DNA from: Paenibacillus piscarius
GTDB taxonomy: Bacteria > Bacillota > Bacilli > Paenibacillales > Paenibacillaceae
Assembly: GCF_022234545.1 (NCBI RefSeq)
Contig: NZ_JAIEUI010000027.1
Coordinates: 30,723 to 94,722 of the forward strand
Direction of reading: 5' to 3'
Length of the DNA stretch: 64,000 nt
Shown here: piece after piece, positions 1-9,690 of the stretch
Position numbering within the stretch: position 1 is the stretch's first letter
How the letters are laid out: every line of letters begins with the position of its first letter
Position numbers and translations under genes: made by a program
The notes under the pieces: generated by a model
Seen by the model: the letters and a program-made list of their open reading frames with translations, nothing else
Database searches by the model: none
Told to the model about the DNA's origin: nothing

Positions 1-1
1 G

Positions 2-568
2 CTGGCAGCGGAGCTGGGCTGGCGCGATGCCTCCTTCTCGCATGTGAAGAACGGAATCTACGGCGAGATGTTCAATGCCGCGATGATCTCTGCGGCCTTT
101 GCGGGCCTCAGCAATGAAGAGATTGTTCAAATCGGCCTGAGCGAAATTCCGCAGACGAGCAGACTGGCCCGGGATGTGCTGCGCGGAGTGGAGCTTGCCC
201 GGCAGGCAGGCACGCAGCGGGAGCTGGTCAGCCGGCTATGGGACGAGTTCAGCCATTATGACCCGGTGCATACGAACAACAATGCGGCCATTGTTGCCGC
301 TTCACTGATCTACGGCGGCAATGACTTCGAGAAAGCTGTAGTCACCTCGGTCGCAGCCGGGATGGATACCGACTGCAACGGTGCGACCGTTGGCTCGATT
401 ATGGGCGCGAAGCTTGGCGCCGCCAAGCTGCCAGTCAACTGGACCGCACCGCTGAATGATACGCTGTATGCGGATCTGCCGGGCTTCCACCCGATCGCGA
501 TCTCCGAGGTCGCGGAGCGGAGCTATCAGGTGTTTCTGAAGCTGCGCAGGGAGCTGGGAGAAGAGTAA
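2..568 (+). CDS. ADP-ribosylglycohydrolase family protein, 3' part
   Basis: The reading frame is open from the left edge, so the N-terminus lies outside the window; the first ATG-like codon at 44 is a GTG inside the frame and not a convincing start. The visible 188 residues carry the family's C-terminal metal-binding signature, D-T-D-C-N-G-A-T-V-G-S-I-x-G-A, which holds the second pair of metal-liganding aspartates of ADP-ribosylglycohydrolases (DraG/ARH fold). Known members remove ADP-ribose from proteins or small molecules, but many bacterial members sit in sugar or nucleoside loci and have no tested substrate. A strong terminator follows 17 bases after the stop, so this gene ends its transcript. 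Family confident, substrate unknown. Confidence 0.8.
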   Translation: MAAELGWRDASFSHVKNGIYGEMFNAAMISAAFAGLSNEEIVQIGLSEIPQTSRLARDVLRGVELARQAGTQRELVSRLWDEFSHYDPVHTNNNAAIVAASLIYGGNDFEKAVVTSVAAGMDTDCNGATVGSIMGAKLGAAKLPVNWTAPLNDTLYADLPGFHPIAISEVAERSYQVFLKLRRELGEE

Positions 569-585
569 CACTATTTTATGAAGTC

Positions 586-641
586 GCCTCACACCGGATT
601 TTTCCAAGTGGAAACATCCGGTGTGATCAGGCGGCTTTTTT
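586..641 (+). terminator. Intrinsic terminator after the ADP-ribosylglycohydrolase gene
   Basis: A 10-bp perfect stem (590-599 pairs with 616-625), extended by an outer GCCT/AGGC pair, is followed by a run of six or seven T from 635. It separates the upstream gene from the repeat region and operon that follow. Confidence 0.85.
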
Positions 642-650
642 GTGTTTGAG

Positions 651-765
651 CCGAAAGTATTCGGAAAACCGAGACGTGTGGGTCGAATGTAATCGAAAAA
701 CCGACTACATTGGGCTGGCGTGAGGCTGCGGTGGTCGGATGTATGCAGAAAACCGAATACAACCG
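651..765. repeat. Three degenerate ~31-bp intergenic repeat units
   Basis: Three similar units start near 651, 683 and 735. Each reads roughly TCGAATGTA, then a short variable piece, then GAAAACCGA followed by TACATT or a variant. Units 1 and 2 abut; a 20-bp spacer separates unit 3. They contain no open frame and no clear hairpin. The rest of the 569-901 gap holds the terminator before them and, at 814-819, a TATAAT that could be the -10 of the operon starting at 902; no good -35 is visible. Confidence 0.55.
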
Positions 766-901
766 CATTTTTGCATTGGAGCCACCAGATCCGGTTCCAT
801 CACCCGCAGAACTTATAATTCACAACCTTCAACTTGTATGTTAGCATATTGGTAATTCATAGGGGATTACCCATTTCATTTTTGAGGATAGGAGCGAGCT
901 C

Positions 902-2443
902 ATGCTGAAAGTCATGATTGTAGACGATGAACCCTGGGTTCTGGAAGGGCTCAGAACGATGGTGGACTGGGAGAAATCAGGGTTCGAGGTGTGTGCCGAA
1001 GCGCTTAGCGCCGGGGATGCCCTGCGGCTGGTCCGGGAGCATCGGCCGGACCTGCTGCTTACCGATATCAACCTGCCGGTGATGAGCGGCCTGGAGCTGA
1101 TCGCTGCGGTGAAGGAAGAGATGGACCCGCCGCCGAGATTCGTGATCCTGAGCGGGTATGATAACTTCAGCTATGCCCGGACGGCGCTGCGCCATAAGGT
1201 GGACGGTTATCTGCTGAAGCCGGCTGACGACGAGGAGATGGAGGCACTGCTGCAGAAGATCAGCGCTATTATCCAAAATGAAACCGCTTCCAGAGAAGAA
1301 GGGCGCAAGAAGCATAACTTCCTGGTCCACAGCCTGATCAACCGGCTAATCCAGGGGGAATGGAATAGCGAGCTGGAGCAGGCGTCCCATAGCCTGCTGG
1401 GGCTTACGCCGGATACGGAGCTGCAGTGCATCCTGGCTGCCGCTATCTCGGGCACGGCGGGGCTGAAGGAGATGGATACGGAAGGGTTCCCGGAGCAGCT
1501 TGGGCTTATGTTCCAGGACCCGGCCGGAAGAGCCGGGCTGATTGTACCCTGTGCCGGGCTATCCCCCGAGGCGCTTGAAGCGGCAGCCGTGCAAATCCAG
1601 CGGAAACAGTCCCAGAAGCTGGGGGTTCCGGTGGCGGTGATGATCAGCCGCCGCCGGACAGGGGCTCGCAGCATCCAGGAGCTCTACGCCCAGACACTCG
1701 AGGTCTGGGGCCTGAAGTACCGGAAGGAGAAGGGCGGAATCTTCTACTTCAATGATCTCAGAACAACCTGCCGGAACGATGACTTCACCGAGGGTCATTT
1801 CATTCATGTGCCGGATAAGGTGAAGGAGGGCGCTCCCGCCGGGATTCAGGCGGCTGTCCGGGAAGCCTTCGCGGCCATGACGGCCAAGCGGGTGAATATC
1901 GATGCCGCCCAGGCTGAGGTGGCCCATCTGGAGATGACCTTATGCCGCAGCATCTCCGAGCAGCAGGGAGACCCGGACCGGATCATGTGCGAGATGCATA
2001 AGGAGTACGGCAACCTGGGCGGACTCACGGACTATTATAAGCTCAGCCTGTATGTGGACCGGCTCTGCCTGGAGACAGCGGCTTACCTTGCCGAGCTGCG
2101 GGCCAGTAACGAAGGGAACACCATCTACAATGTGATCCAGTATGTGGATCTTGAATTCCGCAGCAAGCTGCAGCTTCAGGACCTCGCCAAGCAGTTTCAT
2201 ATGAATTCGGCCTATCTGGGCCAGTTATTCCGTAAGGAGACCGGCCGCAGCTTCAGCGATTACCTGAACGACAAGCGGATCGAGACGGCCAAGGGCCTGC
2301 TCAAGCGCACCCAGCTCAAAGTATCGGATATTGCGCTGCAGGTAGGCTTTTCCAATACGGATTATTTCATCGACAAGTTCAAGAACAAGGTGGGTGTCTC
2401 CCCTTCGGTGTACAAGAACGCCCACATGAACAAGCAGCTCTAA
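902..2443 (+). CDS. YesN-type response regulator with AraC DNA-binding domain
   Basis: This 513-residue protein has an N-terminal receiver domain (about 1-120) with the acidic pocket D8-D9-E10, phospho-acceptor D55 and conserved lysine K106. A long linker of about 280 residues follows, then two AraC-type helix-turn-helix motifs (about 405-510). The start is the ATG preceded by AGGAGCGAGCTC. Proteins of this build pair with YesM-type kinases and activate carbohydrate transporter genes; here the cognate kinase starts 20 bases downstream and an LplABC-like importer follows. It is the first of two such regulators flanking one kinase, so which regulator the kinase phosphorylates cannot be read from sequence. 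Confidence 0.9.
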   Translation: MLKVMIVDDEPWVLEGLRTMVDWEKSGFEVCAEALSAGDALRLVREHRPDLLLTDINLPVMSGLELIAAVKEEMDPPPRFVILSGYDNFSYARTALRHKVDGYLLKPADDEEMEALLQKISAIIQNETASREEGRKKHNFLVHSLINRLIQGEWNSELEQASHSLLGLTPDTELQCILAAAISGTAGLKEMDTEGFPEQLGLMFQDPAGRAGLIVPCAGLSPEALEAAAVQIQRKQSQKLGVPVAVMISRRRTGARSIQELYAQTLEVWGLKYRKEKGGIFYFNDLRTTCRNDDFTEGHFIHVPDKVKEGAPAGIQAAVREAFAAMTAKRVNIDAAQAEVAHLEMTLCRSISEQQGDPDRIMCEMHKEYGNLGGLTDYYKLSLYVDRLCLETAAYLAELRASNEGNTIYNVIQYVDLEFRSKLQLQDLAKQFHMNSAYLGQLFRKETGRSFSDYLNDKRIETAKGLLKRTQLKVSDIALQVGFSNTDYFIDKFKNKVGVSPSVYKNAHMNKQL

Positions 2444-2463
2444 GAAAGCCGGGTGCAAAAGGC

Positions 2464-4287
2464 ATGAAGACCAAACGTTTCAAATTCGGGACCATCATCA
2501 ATGATATTCCGCTTAGCTACAAGTTCTATCTGATCTACATCGTGGGCGTGCTCCTGCCGATCATGGTGCTGAATCTGGTATTCCTGGAGCGGATCACCGA
2601 CCTCATCAAGTCGAGAGAACAGCAGAATCTGGAGATATCCATGGAGCGTGCGCGCAAGGACATCCATGATTTCATAGAGGGCGGGGTCTCGGTCGGCTAC
2701 ACGCTGGCCGCGGATAAGAACCTGTACGAGATGCTGGACCGGATCTACGAGAATTCCATCGAATTCTACAGCATGTTTAACGAGCAGCTTAGAGACCGGA
2801 TGAACAGCTATATGCCCGTGAACAACCAGCTGGAGCGGATCAGCATCTACACCAACAACCAGACCGTGGTCTCCGGCGGCAACTACCAGGTGATGAACGA
2901 CAAGGTATGGACCAGCGACTGGTACCGGCAGGCGAAGAAGGCAGAGACCCAGGTGTTTGTGGCCGCCTACCGGACGAGCGAGAACCCGTATCTGTCCACC
3001 TCAACCCCTGCGCTAAGTGTCATAGAGACGATGGATAATTACCGGAATCTGAACAAGTTCGAGAAGGTGCTGCGGATCGACCTGGACCTCAGCCAGATCT
3101 ATGACATCATTGTCCGGGAAAAAGATTACCTCAGCCTCTATCTTCTCAACGGGGAGAACAAGATTATAATGTCGGCGGACAGCGGCTACCAGCATGTCAC
3201 GGATAATCCGTATCCGGTATTCACCCAGTGGGGCGACAGCCAGGGCGAGAGTGAGGATGTCCGGGTGATGGCTGTAGGGACGGCGAACTATCTCAAGGGC
3301 TGGAAGCTGGTCGGGATCACGCAGGGAGAGCGGATCTCCCAGGCAATTCTCGATATCCGGCTGTATGCGGCCGGGCTGGCCACTACGCTTACGCTACTGA
3401 CCAGCGGATTCATCTATATGATGCTGCGGTCCTACAACTACCGGGTGAAGCGCCTGTCCCGCCATATGCAGAAGGTGACCAACGAGAAGTTCGAGCTGAT
3501 TGCCATCGACGAGGGCCGGGACGAGATCGGCGGACTGATCCGCACCTTCAACCGGATGACCTCCCGCATCCATTCGCTGATCAATGATGTGTACAAGCTG
3601 GAGATTCAGAGCAAGAACCTGGAGATGGAGCGCGTCAGGGCGGAGCTGAACTTCCTGCAGAGCCAGATGAACCCCCACTTTCTGTTCAATACGCTGAATG
3701 CGATTCTGGTGGTCTGCACCAAGAACAAATATAACGACGTCACCGATATTGTCAAAAGCCTCTCGAAGCTGCTGCGCCGGCTGCTCAGCTGGAAGGAGGA
3801 TCTGGTGACCGTTCATGAGGAGATCACCTTCATCGATATGTACCTCAAGATTGAGAAATTCAGGTTCAGGGACAAATTCGATTATACGTTCGAGATTGAT
3901 GAGCAGTCACTGAATTATAAAATTCCGAAGCTGAGCATGCAGCCGCTGGTGGAGAACTCCTGCAAGCATGGCTTGCAGACCATCGAGGGGCTGGGCATTA
4001 TCCGGGTAGCCACAGCTATTGTGGACAACCGGCTGCAGATCAGCGTGTCAGACAACGGCAAGGGCATGGAGCCGGATAAGCTGAAGGAATTAATGTTGGC
4101 CGTCCGCCAGGAGGACTACGCCGGAGTCAATATCGGCATCCGTAATGTGTACCGCAGACTGGAGCTCTATTATGCAGACCAGGTCCGCTTCGAGATCTCC
4201 AGTACGCCGGGTCAGGGGACCGTGGTTACGTTTGGCATTCCCCTGAAGCTGCTTGAGAAGAACCATTCCATGGAAGGCGAGGGATAG
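2464..4287 (+). CDS. YesM-type sensor histidine kinase
   Basis: A 607-residue membrane kinase. One membrane segment lies near residues 18-42, then an extracytoplasmic sensor domain of about 250 residues, a second membrane segment near 300-322, a HAMP linker, the His_kinase domain with Q-M-N-P-H-F-L-F-N (phospho-acceptor H405) and a C-terminal ATPase domain with N-G-K-G-M. This is the standard architecture of kinases that sense sugars or sugar-loaded binding proteins outside the cell. It lies between two YesN-type regulators; the downstream one starts 2 bases after its stop codon, implying translational coupling. The ligand is probably whatever the importer encoded at 5951-9670 carries. Confidence 0.9.
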   Translation: MKTKRFKFGTIINDIPLSYKFYLIYIVGVLLPIMVLNLVFLERITDLIKSREQQNLEISMERARKDIHDFIEGGVSVGYTLAADKNLYEMLDRIYENSIEFYSMFNEQLRDRMNSYMPVNNQLERISIYTNNQTVVSGGNYQVMNDKVWTSDWYRQAKKAETQVFVAAYRTSENPYLSTSTPALSVIETMDNYRNLNKFEKVLRIDLDLSQIYDIIVREKDYLSLYLLNGENKIIMSADSGYQHVTDNPYPVFTQWGDSQGESEDVRVMAVGTANYLKGWKLVGITQGERISQAILDIRLYAAGLATTLTLLTSGFIYMMLRSYNYRVKRLSRHMQKVTNEKFELIAIDEGRDEIGGLIRTFNRMTSRIHSLINDVYKLEIQSKNLEMERVRAELNFLQSQMNPHFLFNTLNAILVVCTKNKYNDVTDIVKSLSKLLRRLLSWKEDLVTVHEEITFIDMYLKIEKFRFRDKFDYTFEIDEQSLNYKIPKLSMQPLVENSCKHGLQTIEGLGIIRVATAIVDNRLQISVSDNGKGMEPDKLKELMLAVRQEDYAGVNIGIRNVYRRLELYYADQVRFEISSTPGQGTVVTFGIPLKLLEKNHSMEGEG

Positions 4288-4289
4288 CA

Positions 4290-5834
4290 ATGAAATACAA
4301 AGTGCTGTTGATTGATGATGAGCCGAGCGCCCTTGAGGGCATGGAGATGTGGATTGACTGGCAGGAGCTGGGCTTTGAGCTGTGCGGAACCTGCGGCAAT
4401 GGCCGGGAGGGGCTGCAGCTGATGAAGCAGCTCCAGCCTGATCTGGTGATCACCGATATCAACATGCCGCTGATGAACGGGCTGGAGATGATCGGGGAAT
4501 GGCGGGAGGAGGGGACGCGTCCGGTGAAGTTCGTCATTCTGAGCGGATACAGTGAATTCGAATATGCCCGCACCGCGATCAGCTATGGAATCAATCACTA
4601 TCTGCTGAAGCCTGTGTTCCCGGAGGAGGCCGCCGAGGAATTGCGGGAGATTCATCAGGAGCTGGAGCAGGAGACGAGCCGCAGACTGATTCACGAGACC
4701 GCCTCCGGGGAAGAGGCTGCAACACTAATCAGAAGCCTGTTGTACGGTAAAAAGGGAGATCCCGAGCTGATGGATCTGCTGGAGACGCTGCCCGGCTTCA
4801 AGGAGAGTGCCATATGGAACCTCTGCCTTATTCAGACGTTTCCCGAGCAGTACACCGGAGTGCGGGGAAGGGCCGCCTCATTGCTGGCCGGACATCAGGC
4901 GGCGGTGACGATAGACCTGGAGGCTGGCCTGTTCGGAATTGCTTATGGAATGGCGGCTGGCAGCGGAGAAGACAGCAGGATGAAGGAGGTGCAGCAGACC
5001 CTGCTGCAGGAATATGGCGGCGGACGGATTCACATCGCTGTGGGCGCGCCGCAGGACTCGCTGCTGAGTATTGAGGACAGCTACAACAGCGCGAAGGAGA
5101 CACTCCTGCATTTCTTCTATGCGCCTGAATCTGCTGGTATTCTCGATTACAGCGGTGTGCAGGGCCGGCCCTTCCGCTATCATTATGACCATATCGGGCT
5201 GATGGATACCCTGCTGGACGCGGTCAATCTGCTGGATGCAGGCGGCTACCGCAAGGCGCTGGAGGAAGCGGAGCGCAGCTTCCGGGAACAGCAGGTAGCG
5301 CCGGAGGTCGTAAGGAAGCTGGTGATCCATCTTCTGTACCGGATCTTCGCGCTTGCTCCCGGTGCTGATCCCTCCGGCGGGGAGGAGGGGGCGCCTTCGG
5401 GCATCGCACCGGAGATCCAGCAGGCGATGACCCCGCTCTCCGGCCTGCTTAGCCGTCTGCTGTCCTGCGGGGAGCGGGCCATCGGACTTCTGGTGCGTGA
5501 GCAGAATCAGAAGTCGCACGGCATTATCCGCGAGATCAACCAGTATATCGGCGAGCATTATCATGAGAGCCTAAGCATCCAGAAGCTGGCCGAGGTCTTC
5601 TTCCTGCATCCTGTATATCTGGGTCAATTACTAATTAAAAAGAACGGCAGGACCTTCAACGAGCAGCTCCATCATCTGCGGATTCAGGCCGCAGCTGTGC
5701 TTCTGCGCGAGAGCAAGCTTAAGCTCTCAGAGATTGCCGAGCGTGTTGGTTATGTCAATTACGGGCAGTTTCTGAAACGGTTCGAGAAGGAGATGCATAT
5801 GGGCCCGAATGAGTACCGGCACGCAAAGTTCTAA
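4290..5834 (+). CDS. Second YesN-type response regulator with AraC domain
   Basis: A 514-residue protein with receiver residues D9-D10, phospho-acceptor D56 and K107, a long middle region, and a C-terminal AraC double helix-turn-helix (about 410-512). Its start ATG lies 2 bases after the kinase stop codon. Length and build match the regulator at 902-2443, but the sequences are clearly diverged, so this is not a recent duplication. It probably activates the binding-protein gene promoter in the following gap, where a good -10 is present without a good -35, as expected for an activator-dependent promoter. Having two regulators around one kinase is less common than the usual single pair. Confidence 0.9.
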   Translation: MKYKVLLIDDEPSALEGMEMWIDWQELGFELCGTCGNGREGLQLMKQLQPDLVITDINMPLMNGLEMIGEWREEGTRPVKFVILSGYSEFEYARTAISYGINHYLLKPVFPEEAAEELREIHQELEQETSRRLIHETASGEEAATLIRSLLYGKKGDPELMDLLETLPGFKESAIWNLCLIQTFPEQYTGVRGRAASLLAGHQAAVTIDLEAGLFGIAYGMAAGSGEDSRMKEVQQTLLQEYGGGRIHIAVGAPQDSLLSIEDSYNSAKETLLHFFYAPESAGILDYSGVQGRPFRYHYDHIGLMDTLLDAVNLLDAGGYRKALEEAERSFREQQVAPEVVRKLVIHLLYRIFALAPGADPSGGEEGAPSGIAPEIQQAMTPLSGLLSRLLSCGERAIGLLVREQNQKSHGIIREINQYIGEHYHESLSIQKLAEVFFLHPVYLGQLLIKKNGRTFNEQLHHLRIQAAAVLLRESKLKLSEIAERVGYVNYGQFLKRFEKEMHMGPNEYRHAKF

Positions 5835-5866
5835 ACTTTTTTGGGGTATACCTTTAATTCGGTCGT

Positions 5867-5915
5867 ATTCCAGCAGATGATTCACCTCTATAATTCAATT
5901 GTGTAAGTGCTTACA
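5867..5915 (+). promoter_or_regulatory. Promoter with overlapping cre-like palindrome
   Basis: TATAAT at 5889-5894 is a consensus -10; the -35 region near 5866-5872 is poor, fitting regulator-dependent activation. A perfect palindrome TGTAAGTGCTTACA lies at 5902-5915, just downstream of the likely transcription start. It differs at one position (T for C) from the CcpA-binding cre consensus TGWAANCGNTNWCA. A cre there would give glucose repression of the importer by blocking the polymerase. The site is seen; CcpA binding is inferred. Confidence 0.65.
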
Positions 5916-5950
5916 AATAATCTAAAGACAACACATTATGGAGGTGCTTT

Positions 5951-7639
5951 ATGGGGGGCAAGTCGAAGTCAACGTTCAAGCTATCCCTGATTGCTCTGTT
6001 ATCCCTAAGCTTCGCATTGTCAGGCTGCGGGGGCAACAACAATACGAAAGATCAGGCGGAGAGTACCAAAGCTCCAGAGGCCGCTTCGTCTAACACGGGA
6101 GGTAAAGTAGAACCTTTCACTGTAAGCGTATTCCTGGGAACAGCGGGGCAACAACCGACACCGGACAACAAGATTTATAAAATGATCAAAGAGGAGACCG
6201 GAGCCAGCTTTGATATGGAGTTTCTGGCAGGCGACATCAACCAGAAGCTGGGCGTTATGATTGCCGGCCAGGACTATCCGGACCTGATGACCGGGAATAC
6301 CAAGCTTACAGCCGCAGGAGCCTATATCCCGCTGGAGGATCTGATTGAGGAACATGCACCTAACCTGAAGAAGCATTACGCCGATTACTGGAACATGATG
6401 AAGGACCCGAACGACGGTCATATTTATATTCTGCCTAACTACGGTGTCTATAACGGTAAGGTTAACAGCTCGTGGTACTCCGGCCCGGCCTTCTGGATTC
6501 AAAAGGCGGTGCTGAAGGAGTTCAACTATCCAAAGGTGAAGACGCTGGACGAGTACTTTGATCTGATTGAGAAATATAAAGAGAAATATCCGAAGATTGA
6601 CGGAAGCCCGACGATCGGATTCGAAATTCTGAACTATGACTGGAAGAACTGGGGGCTGTTCAACGCTCCGCAGCATCTGATCGGCCATCCGAATGACGGC
6701 GGTGTGGTTGTCAAAGACGGCGTTGCCGAGATTTTTGCCGACAAGGATTATGCGAAGCGGTACTACAAGAAGCTTAGTGAGATGAACGAGAAGGGCCTGA
6801 TTGATAAAGAGACCTTCGTCCAGAACTATGACCAGTATATGGCGAAGCTGTCCAGCGGTACCGTTCTCGGGATGTTCGACCAGCACTGGAACTTCAATGC
6901 GGCCGAGGATTCCCTGACGACCCAGAACAAGATTGAACGCACCTATGTCGGTCTTCCGCTTGTCTATGATACCTCCACGAAGGATCATTACCGCGACCTG
7001 GCTGTGCTGAACCTTAACAACGGCTTCGGTATCAGCGTCAACGCCAAAGATCCGGTAAAGATTATCAAGCTGCTCGATACGCTGATGGATGAGAAATGGC
7101 AGAAGCTGTTCTCCTGGGGCGTGGAAGGCGAGGACTATATCGTTGAGAACGGAAGATTCATGAGAACCCAGGAGCAGCGCGACAATGCTGCGGACGCCAC
7201 CTGGCAGCTGGCCAACAAGGCCAAAGCAATCTTCGAATATCTGCCTAAGACCGAAGGAAGCTACAGCGACGGCAACTCCACAGATGCCGCTGCCCAGCCT
7301 GAAGAATACAAAGCCGGTCTGAAGCCGTTCGACAAGGAAGTACTGGATGCTTACGGCTTCGATTCCTACGTGGACTTCTTCAGTGATCCGCCGCCGAACC
7401 CGGTCTATTACCCGGCCTGGTCGATCGACCTCATTGAAGGCTCCGATGCCAAAATCGCCAGCACCAAGCTGAATGAGCTGCAGACCAAGTTCCTGCCGAA
7501 AGCCATTCTTGCCAGTCCGGCTGACTTCGATTCTGTATGGACCGATTACACTGAACAGATCAAGAAGGCTAATGTGAAGGCTTACGAAGACAAGATCAAT
7601 GAGCAGATCAAGTGGAGAATCGATAACTGGAGTAAATAA
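5951..7639 (+). CDS. Extracellular solute-binding lipoprotein, LplA-like
   Basis: This 562-residue protein has a lipoprotein signal peptide with lipobox L-S-G-C ending at C26, followed by a Ser/Thr/Asn-rich linker and a large binding domain typical of the long LplA/YtcQ-type proteins that bind oligosaccharides or plant-derived sugars. It is exported and anchored to the outer face of the membrane, and passes substrate to the two permeases encoded next. The start is well supported by GGAGGTGCTTT upstream. No ATPase gene is present in the cluster; such systems normally use a shared MsmX-like ATPase encoded elsewhere. The substrate cannot be read from sequence. Confidence 0.9.
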   Translation: MGGKSKSTFKLSLIALLSLSFALSGCGGNNNTKDQAESTKAPEAASSNTGGKVEPFTVSVFLGTAGQQPTPDNKIYKMIKEETGASFDMEFLAGDINQKLGVMIAGQDYPDLMTGNTKLTAAGAYIPLEDLIEEHAPNLKKHYADYWNMMKDPNDGHIYILPNYGVYNGKVNSSWYSGPAFWIQKAVLKEFNYPKVKTLDEYFDLIEKYKEKYPKIDGSPTIGFEILNYDWKNWGLFNAPQHLIGHPNDGGVVVKDGVAEIFADKDYAKRYYKKLSEMNEKGLIDKETFVQNYDQYMAKLSSGTVLGMFDQHWNFNAAEDSLTTQNKIERTYVGLPLVYDTSTKDHYRDLAVLNLNNGFGISVNAKDPVKIIKLLDTLMDEKWQKLFSWGVEGEDYIVENGRFMRTQEQRDNAADATWQLANKAKAIFEYLPKTEGSYSDGNSTDAAAQPEEYKAGLKPFDKEVLDAYGFDSYVDFFSDPPPNPVYYPAWSIDLIEGSDAKIASTKLNELQTKFLPKAILASPADFDSVWTDYTEQIKKANVKAYEDKINEQIKWRIDNWSK

Positions 7640-7730
7640 CCGGGCGCAAGGCTCCGGAATCAGCAGGTGGAGGGCCGCTGGCGGCCTTCCATTTGCTGAA
7701 TTAATTTTGATGGATTAGGAGACAACGAAT

Positions 7731-8708
7731 ATGGATGAGACCCTAGAAATAGATACTGTCCCCCGGCCTCCAAAGAAGAACAGGAAGAAGAAGAAACAGC
7801 CGATTACGTGGCGTTTGATCAAAAGCCAGAATCAGCTCATTTGGATGTCTGTCCCTCTAATGCTCTACATTATTCTTTTTGCCTATGTTCCCGTATGGGG
7901 CTGGACCATGGCCTTCCAGAACTACCGGCCGGCGAAGTCCTTCTTCGAGCAGGAGTGGGTGGGCTTCAAGCAGTTCCGGTTCCTGTTCACGGATGATAAC
8001 TTCATCCGCGTTCTGCGCAATACGGTAGCCATGGGTCTGATCAATCTGGTGCTGGGCTTCGTTACGGCGATTGTGCTGGCACTGCTGCTGAATGAGATTA
8101 AGAAAGTACTCTGGAAAAGAACCGTGCAGACGATCTCTTATCTCCCGCACTTCTTATCCTGGATTATCGTTACCGGCATTGTGGCCACCTCGCTGTCCAT
8201 CAATGACGGGATTGTAAATATCGTTCTGATGAAGCTGCATCTGATTAAAGAGCCAATTCTGTGGCTCAGTGAAGGCAAGTATTTCTGGGGAATTGTCGGG
8301 GCTTCGCATGTGTGGAAGGAAGTGGGCTGGAATACCATTATTTATCTGGCAGCCATTGCTTCCATTGACCCTGCACTGTACGAGGCTGCAGAAATTGACG
8401 GGGCTAACCGTTACAAGAAGATGATGTACGTAACCCTGCCTGGCATCAAAGCAACCATTGTTATTCTGATGATTATGTCGATCGGACATCTCCTGGAAGC
8501 AGGCTTTGAAGTGCAGTACCTGCTCGGCAACGGGCTTGTAGTGGACTGGGCCGAAACCATTGATATTTTCGTACTGAAATACGGGCTTGCCCAAGGGAAC
8601 TATTCACTTGCGACGGCTGGCGGGATCTTCAAAACGGTTGTCAGCGTAACATTGCTGCTTATGGCTAATGGCATTTCCAAGCGGCTTGGGGAAGAGAGGC
8701 TGTTATAA
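7731..8708 (+). CDS. ABC sugar permease, LplB-like
   Basis: A 325-residue membrane protein with about six membrane segments and the cytoplasmic EAA loop E-A-A-E-I-D-G-A that contacts the ATPase. A Lys-rich N-terminal tail (residues 14-23) is typical of LplB/YtcP partners. TAGGAGACAACGAAT precedes the start. It forms the transport channel with the next permease, whose ATG overlaps this stop codon (TAATG). Confidence 0.9.
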   Translation: MDETLEIDTVPRPPKKNRKKKKQPITWRLIKSQNQLIWMSVPLMLYIILFAYVPVWGWTMAFQNYRPAKSFFEQEWVGFKQFRFLFTDDNFIRVLRNTVAMGLINLVLGFVTAIVLALLLNEIKKVLWKRTVQTISYLPHFLSWIIVTGIVATSLSINDGIVNIVLMKLHLIKEPILWLSEGKYFWGIVGASHVWKEVGWNTIIYLAAIASIDPALYEAAEIDGANRYKKMMYVTLPGIKATIVILMIMSIGHLLEAGFEVQYLLGNGLVVDWAETIDIFVLKYGLAQGNYSLATAGGIFKTVVSVTLLLMANGISKRLGEERLL

Positions 8709-9670
8709 TGACCGATAACCGACAGATTAGTCCTGGGCATGGAACAGGCTTTACAGCGAAAAGAAACCTGCGTACCGGCAGACTGGAGCCGTTCTTGTTT
8801 ACTACCTTTAATACGGTCTTCATGCTCTGTCTGGTAGTTGTGACCTTATATCCTTTTATCAATACGATCGCTGTCTCTTTTAATGAAGGGAACGATACGA
8901 TCCGCGGAGGGATCTACCTCTGGCCAAGAGCTTGGACGCTGCAGAACTACAAGGCGATCTTCGCTTCGGGAACGATTTTTGATGCCTTCTGGATCTCAGT
9001 ATCGCGTACCGTTCTGTCAACCATTCTGAATATATTCCTGACCACGATGCTCGCTTATACCTTAAGCCGCAGGGAGTATGTGTTCCGCAAGTTGATTACG
9101 GTAGTGTTCGTGCTGACCATGTACTTCAGCGCCGGTCTGATTCCGAACTATTTCCTGATCAAGGATCTGGGCCTGCTGAACAGCTTCTGGGTGTACGTTA
9201 TTCCTTCGATGGTCAGCGCCTTTAACATGATCGTCATCCGGACCTACATCGGTACGATACCGGAGAGCCTGATGGAATCAGCGAGAATCGACGGGGCCGG
9301 GGATTTCAAAATCTTCATGCGGGTTGTCTTCCCGCTCTGTAAACCGGTGCTGGCGACAATTGCGCTGTTCGTGGCCGTTGGGGCCTGGAACGCCTGGTTC
9401 GATGCCTTCATCTACACGTCCTCCAGGCAGCATCTGAGTACCCTGCAATATGAGCTGATGAAGCTGCTGTCTTCGACTATGAACTCCAACGGGAACCCTA
9501 CCGTATCCAACGGGGTGGGGATGGACCAGAATTCAGCCCGAGCGATGGTGACGCCGATCTCCATCCGGGCGGCCATTACCGTAGTCGCCTCTGTGCCGAT
9601 CCTGATGGTATATCCGTTCATGCAGAAGTACTTTGTTGTGGGACTCAATGTAGGTAGCGTGAAAGAATAA
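8708..9670 (+). CDS. ABC sugar permease, LplC/YtcP-like
   Basis: A 320-residue protein of the CUT1 permease family, six predicted membrane segments, with an EAA loop S-A-R-I-D-G-A-G near residue 195. Its start overlaps the stop of the previous permease by one base, so the two are translationally coupled. It is the last gene of the 902-9670 operon, which ends at a strong terminator. Confidence 0.9.
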   Translation: MTDNRQISPGHGTGFTAKRNLRTGRLEPFLFTTFNTVFMLCLVVVTLYPFINTIAVSFNEGNDTIRGGIYLWPRAWTLQNYKAIFASGTIFDAFWISVSRTVLSTILNIFLTTMLAYTLSRREYVFRKLITVVFVLTMYFSAGLIPNYFLIKDLGLLNSFWVYVIPSMVSAFNMIVIRTYIGTIPESLMESARIDGAGDFKIFMRVVFPLCKPVLATIALFVAVGAWNAWFDAFIYTSSRQHLSTLQYELMKLLSSTMNSNGNPTVSNGVGMDQNSARAMVTPISIRAAITVVASVPILMVYPFMQKYFVVGLNVGSVKE

Positions 9671-9690
9671 GCCACCAAATCAAATGTGAG

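Noticed and set aside
4878..5564. Long minus-strand open frame inside the second regulator
   Set aside because: It is a GC-driven shadow of the receiver/AraC gene without a ribosome site.
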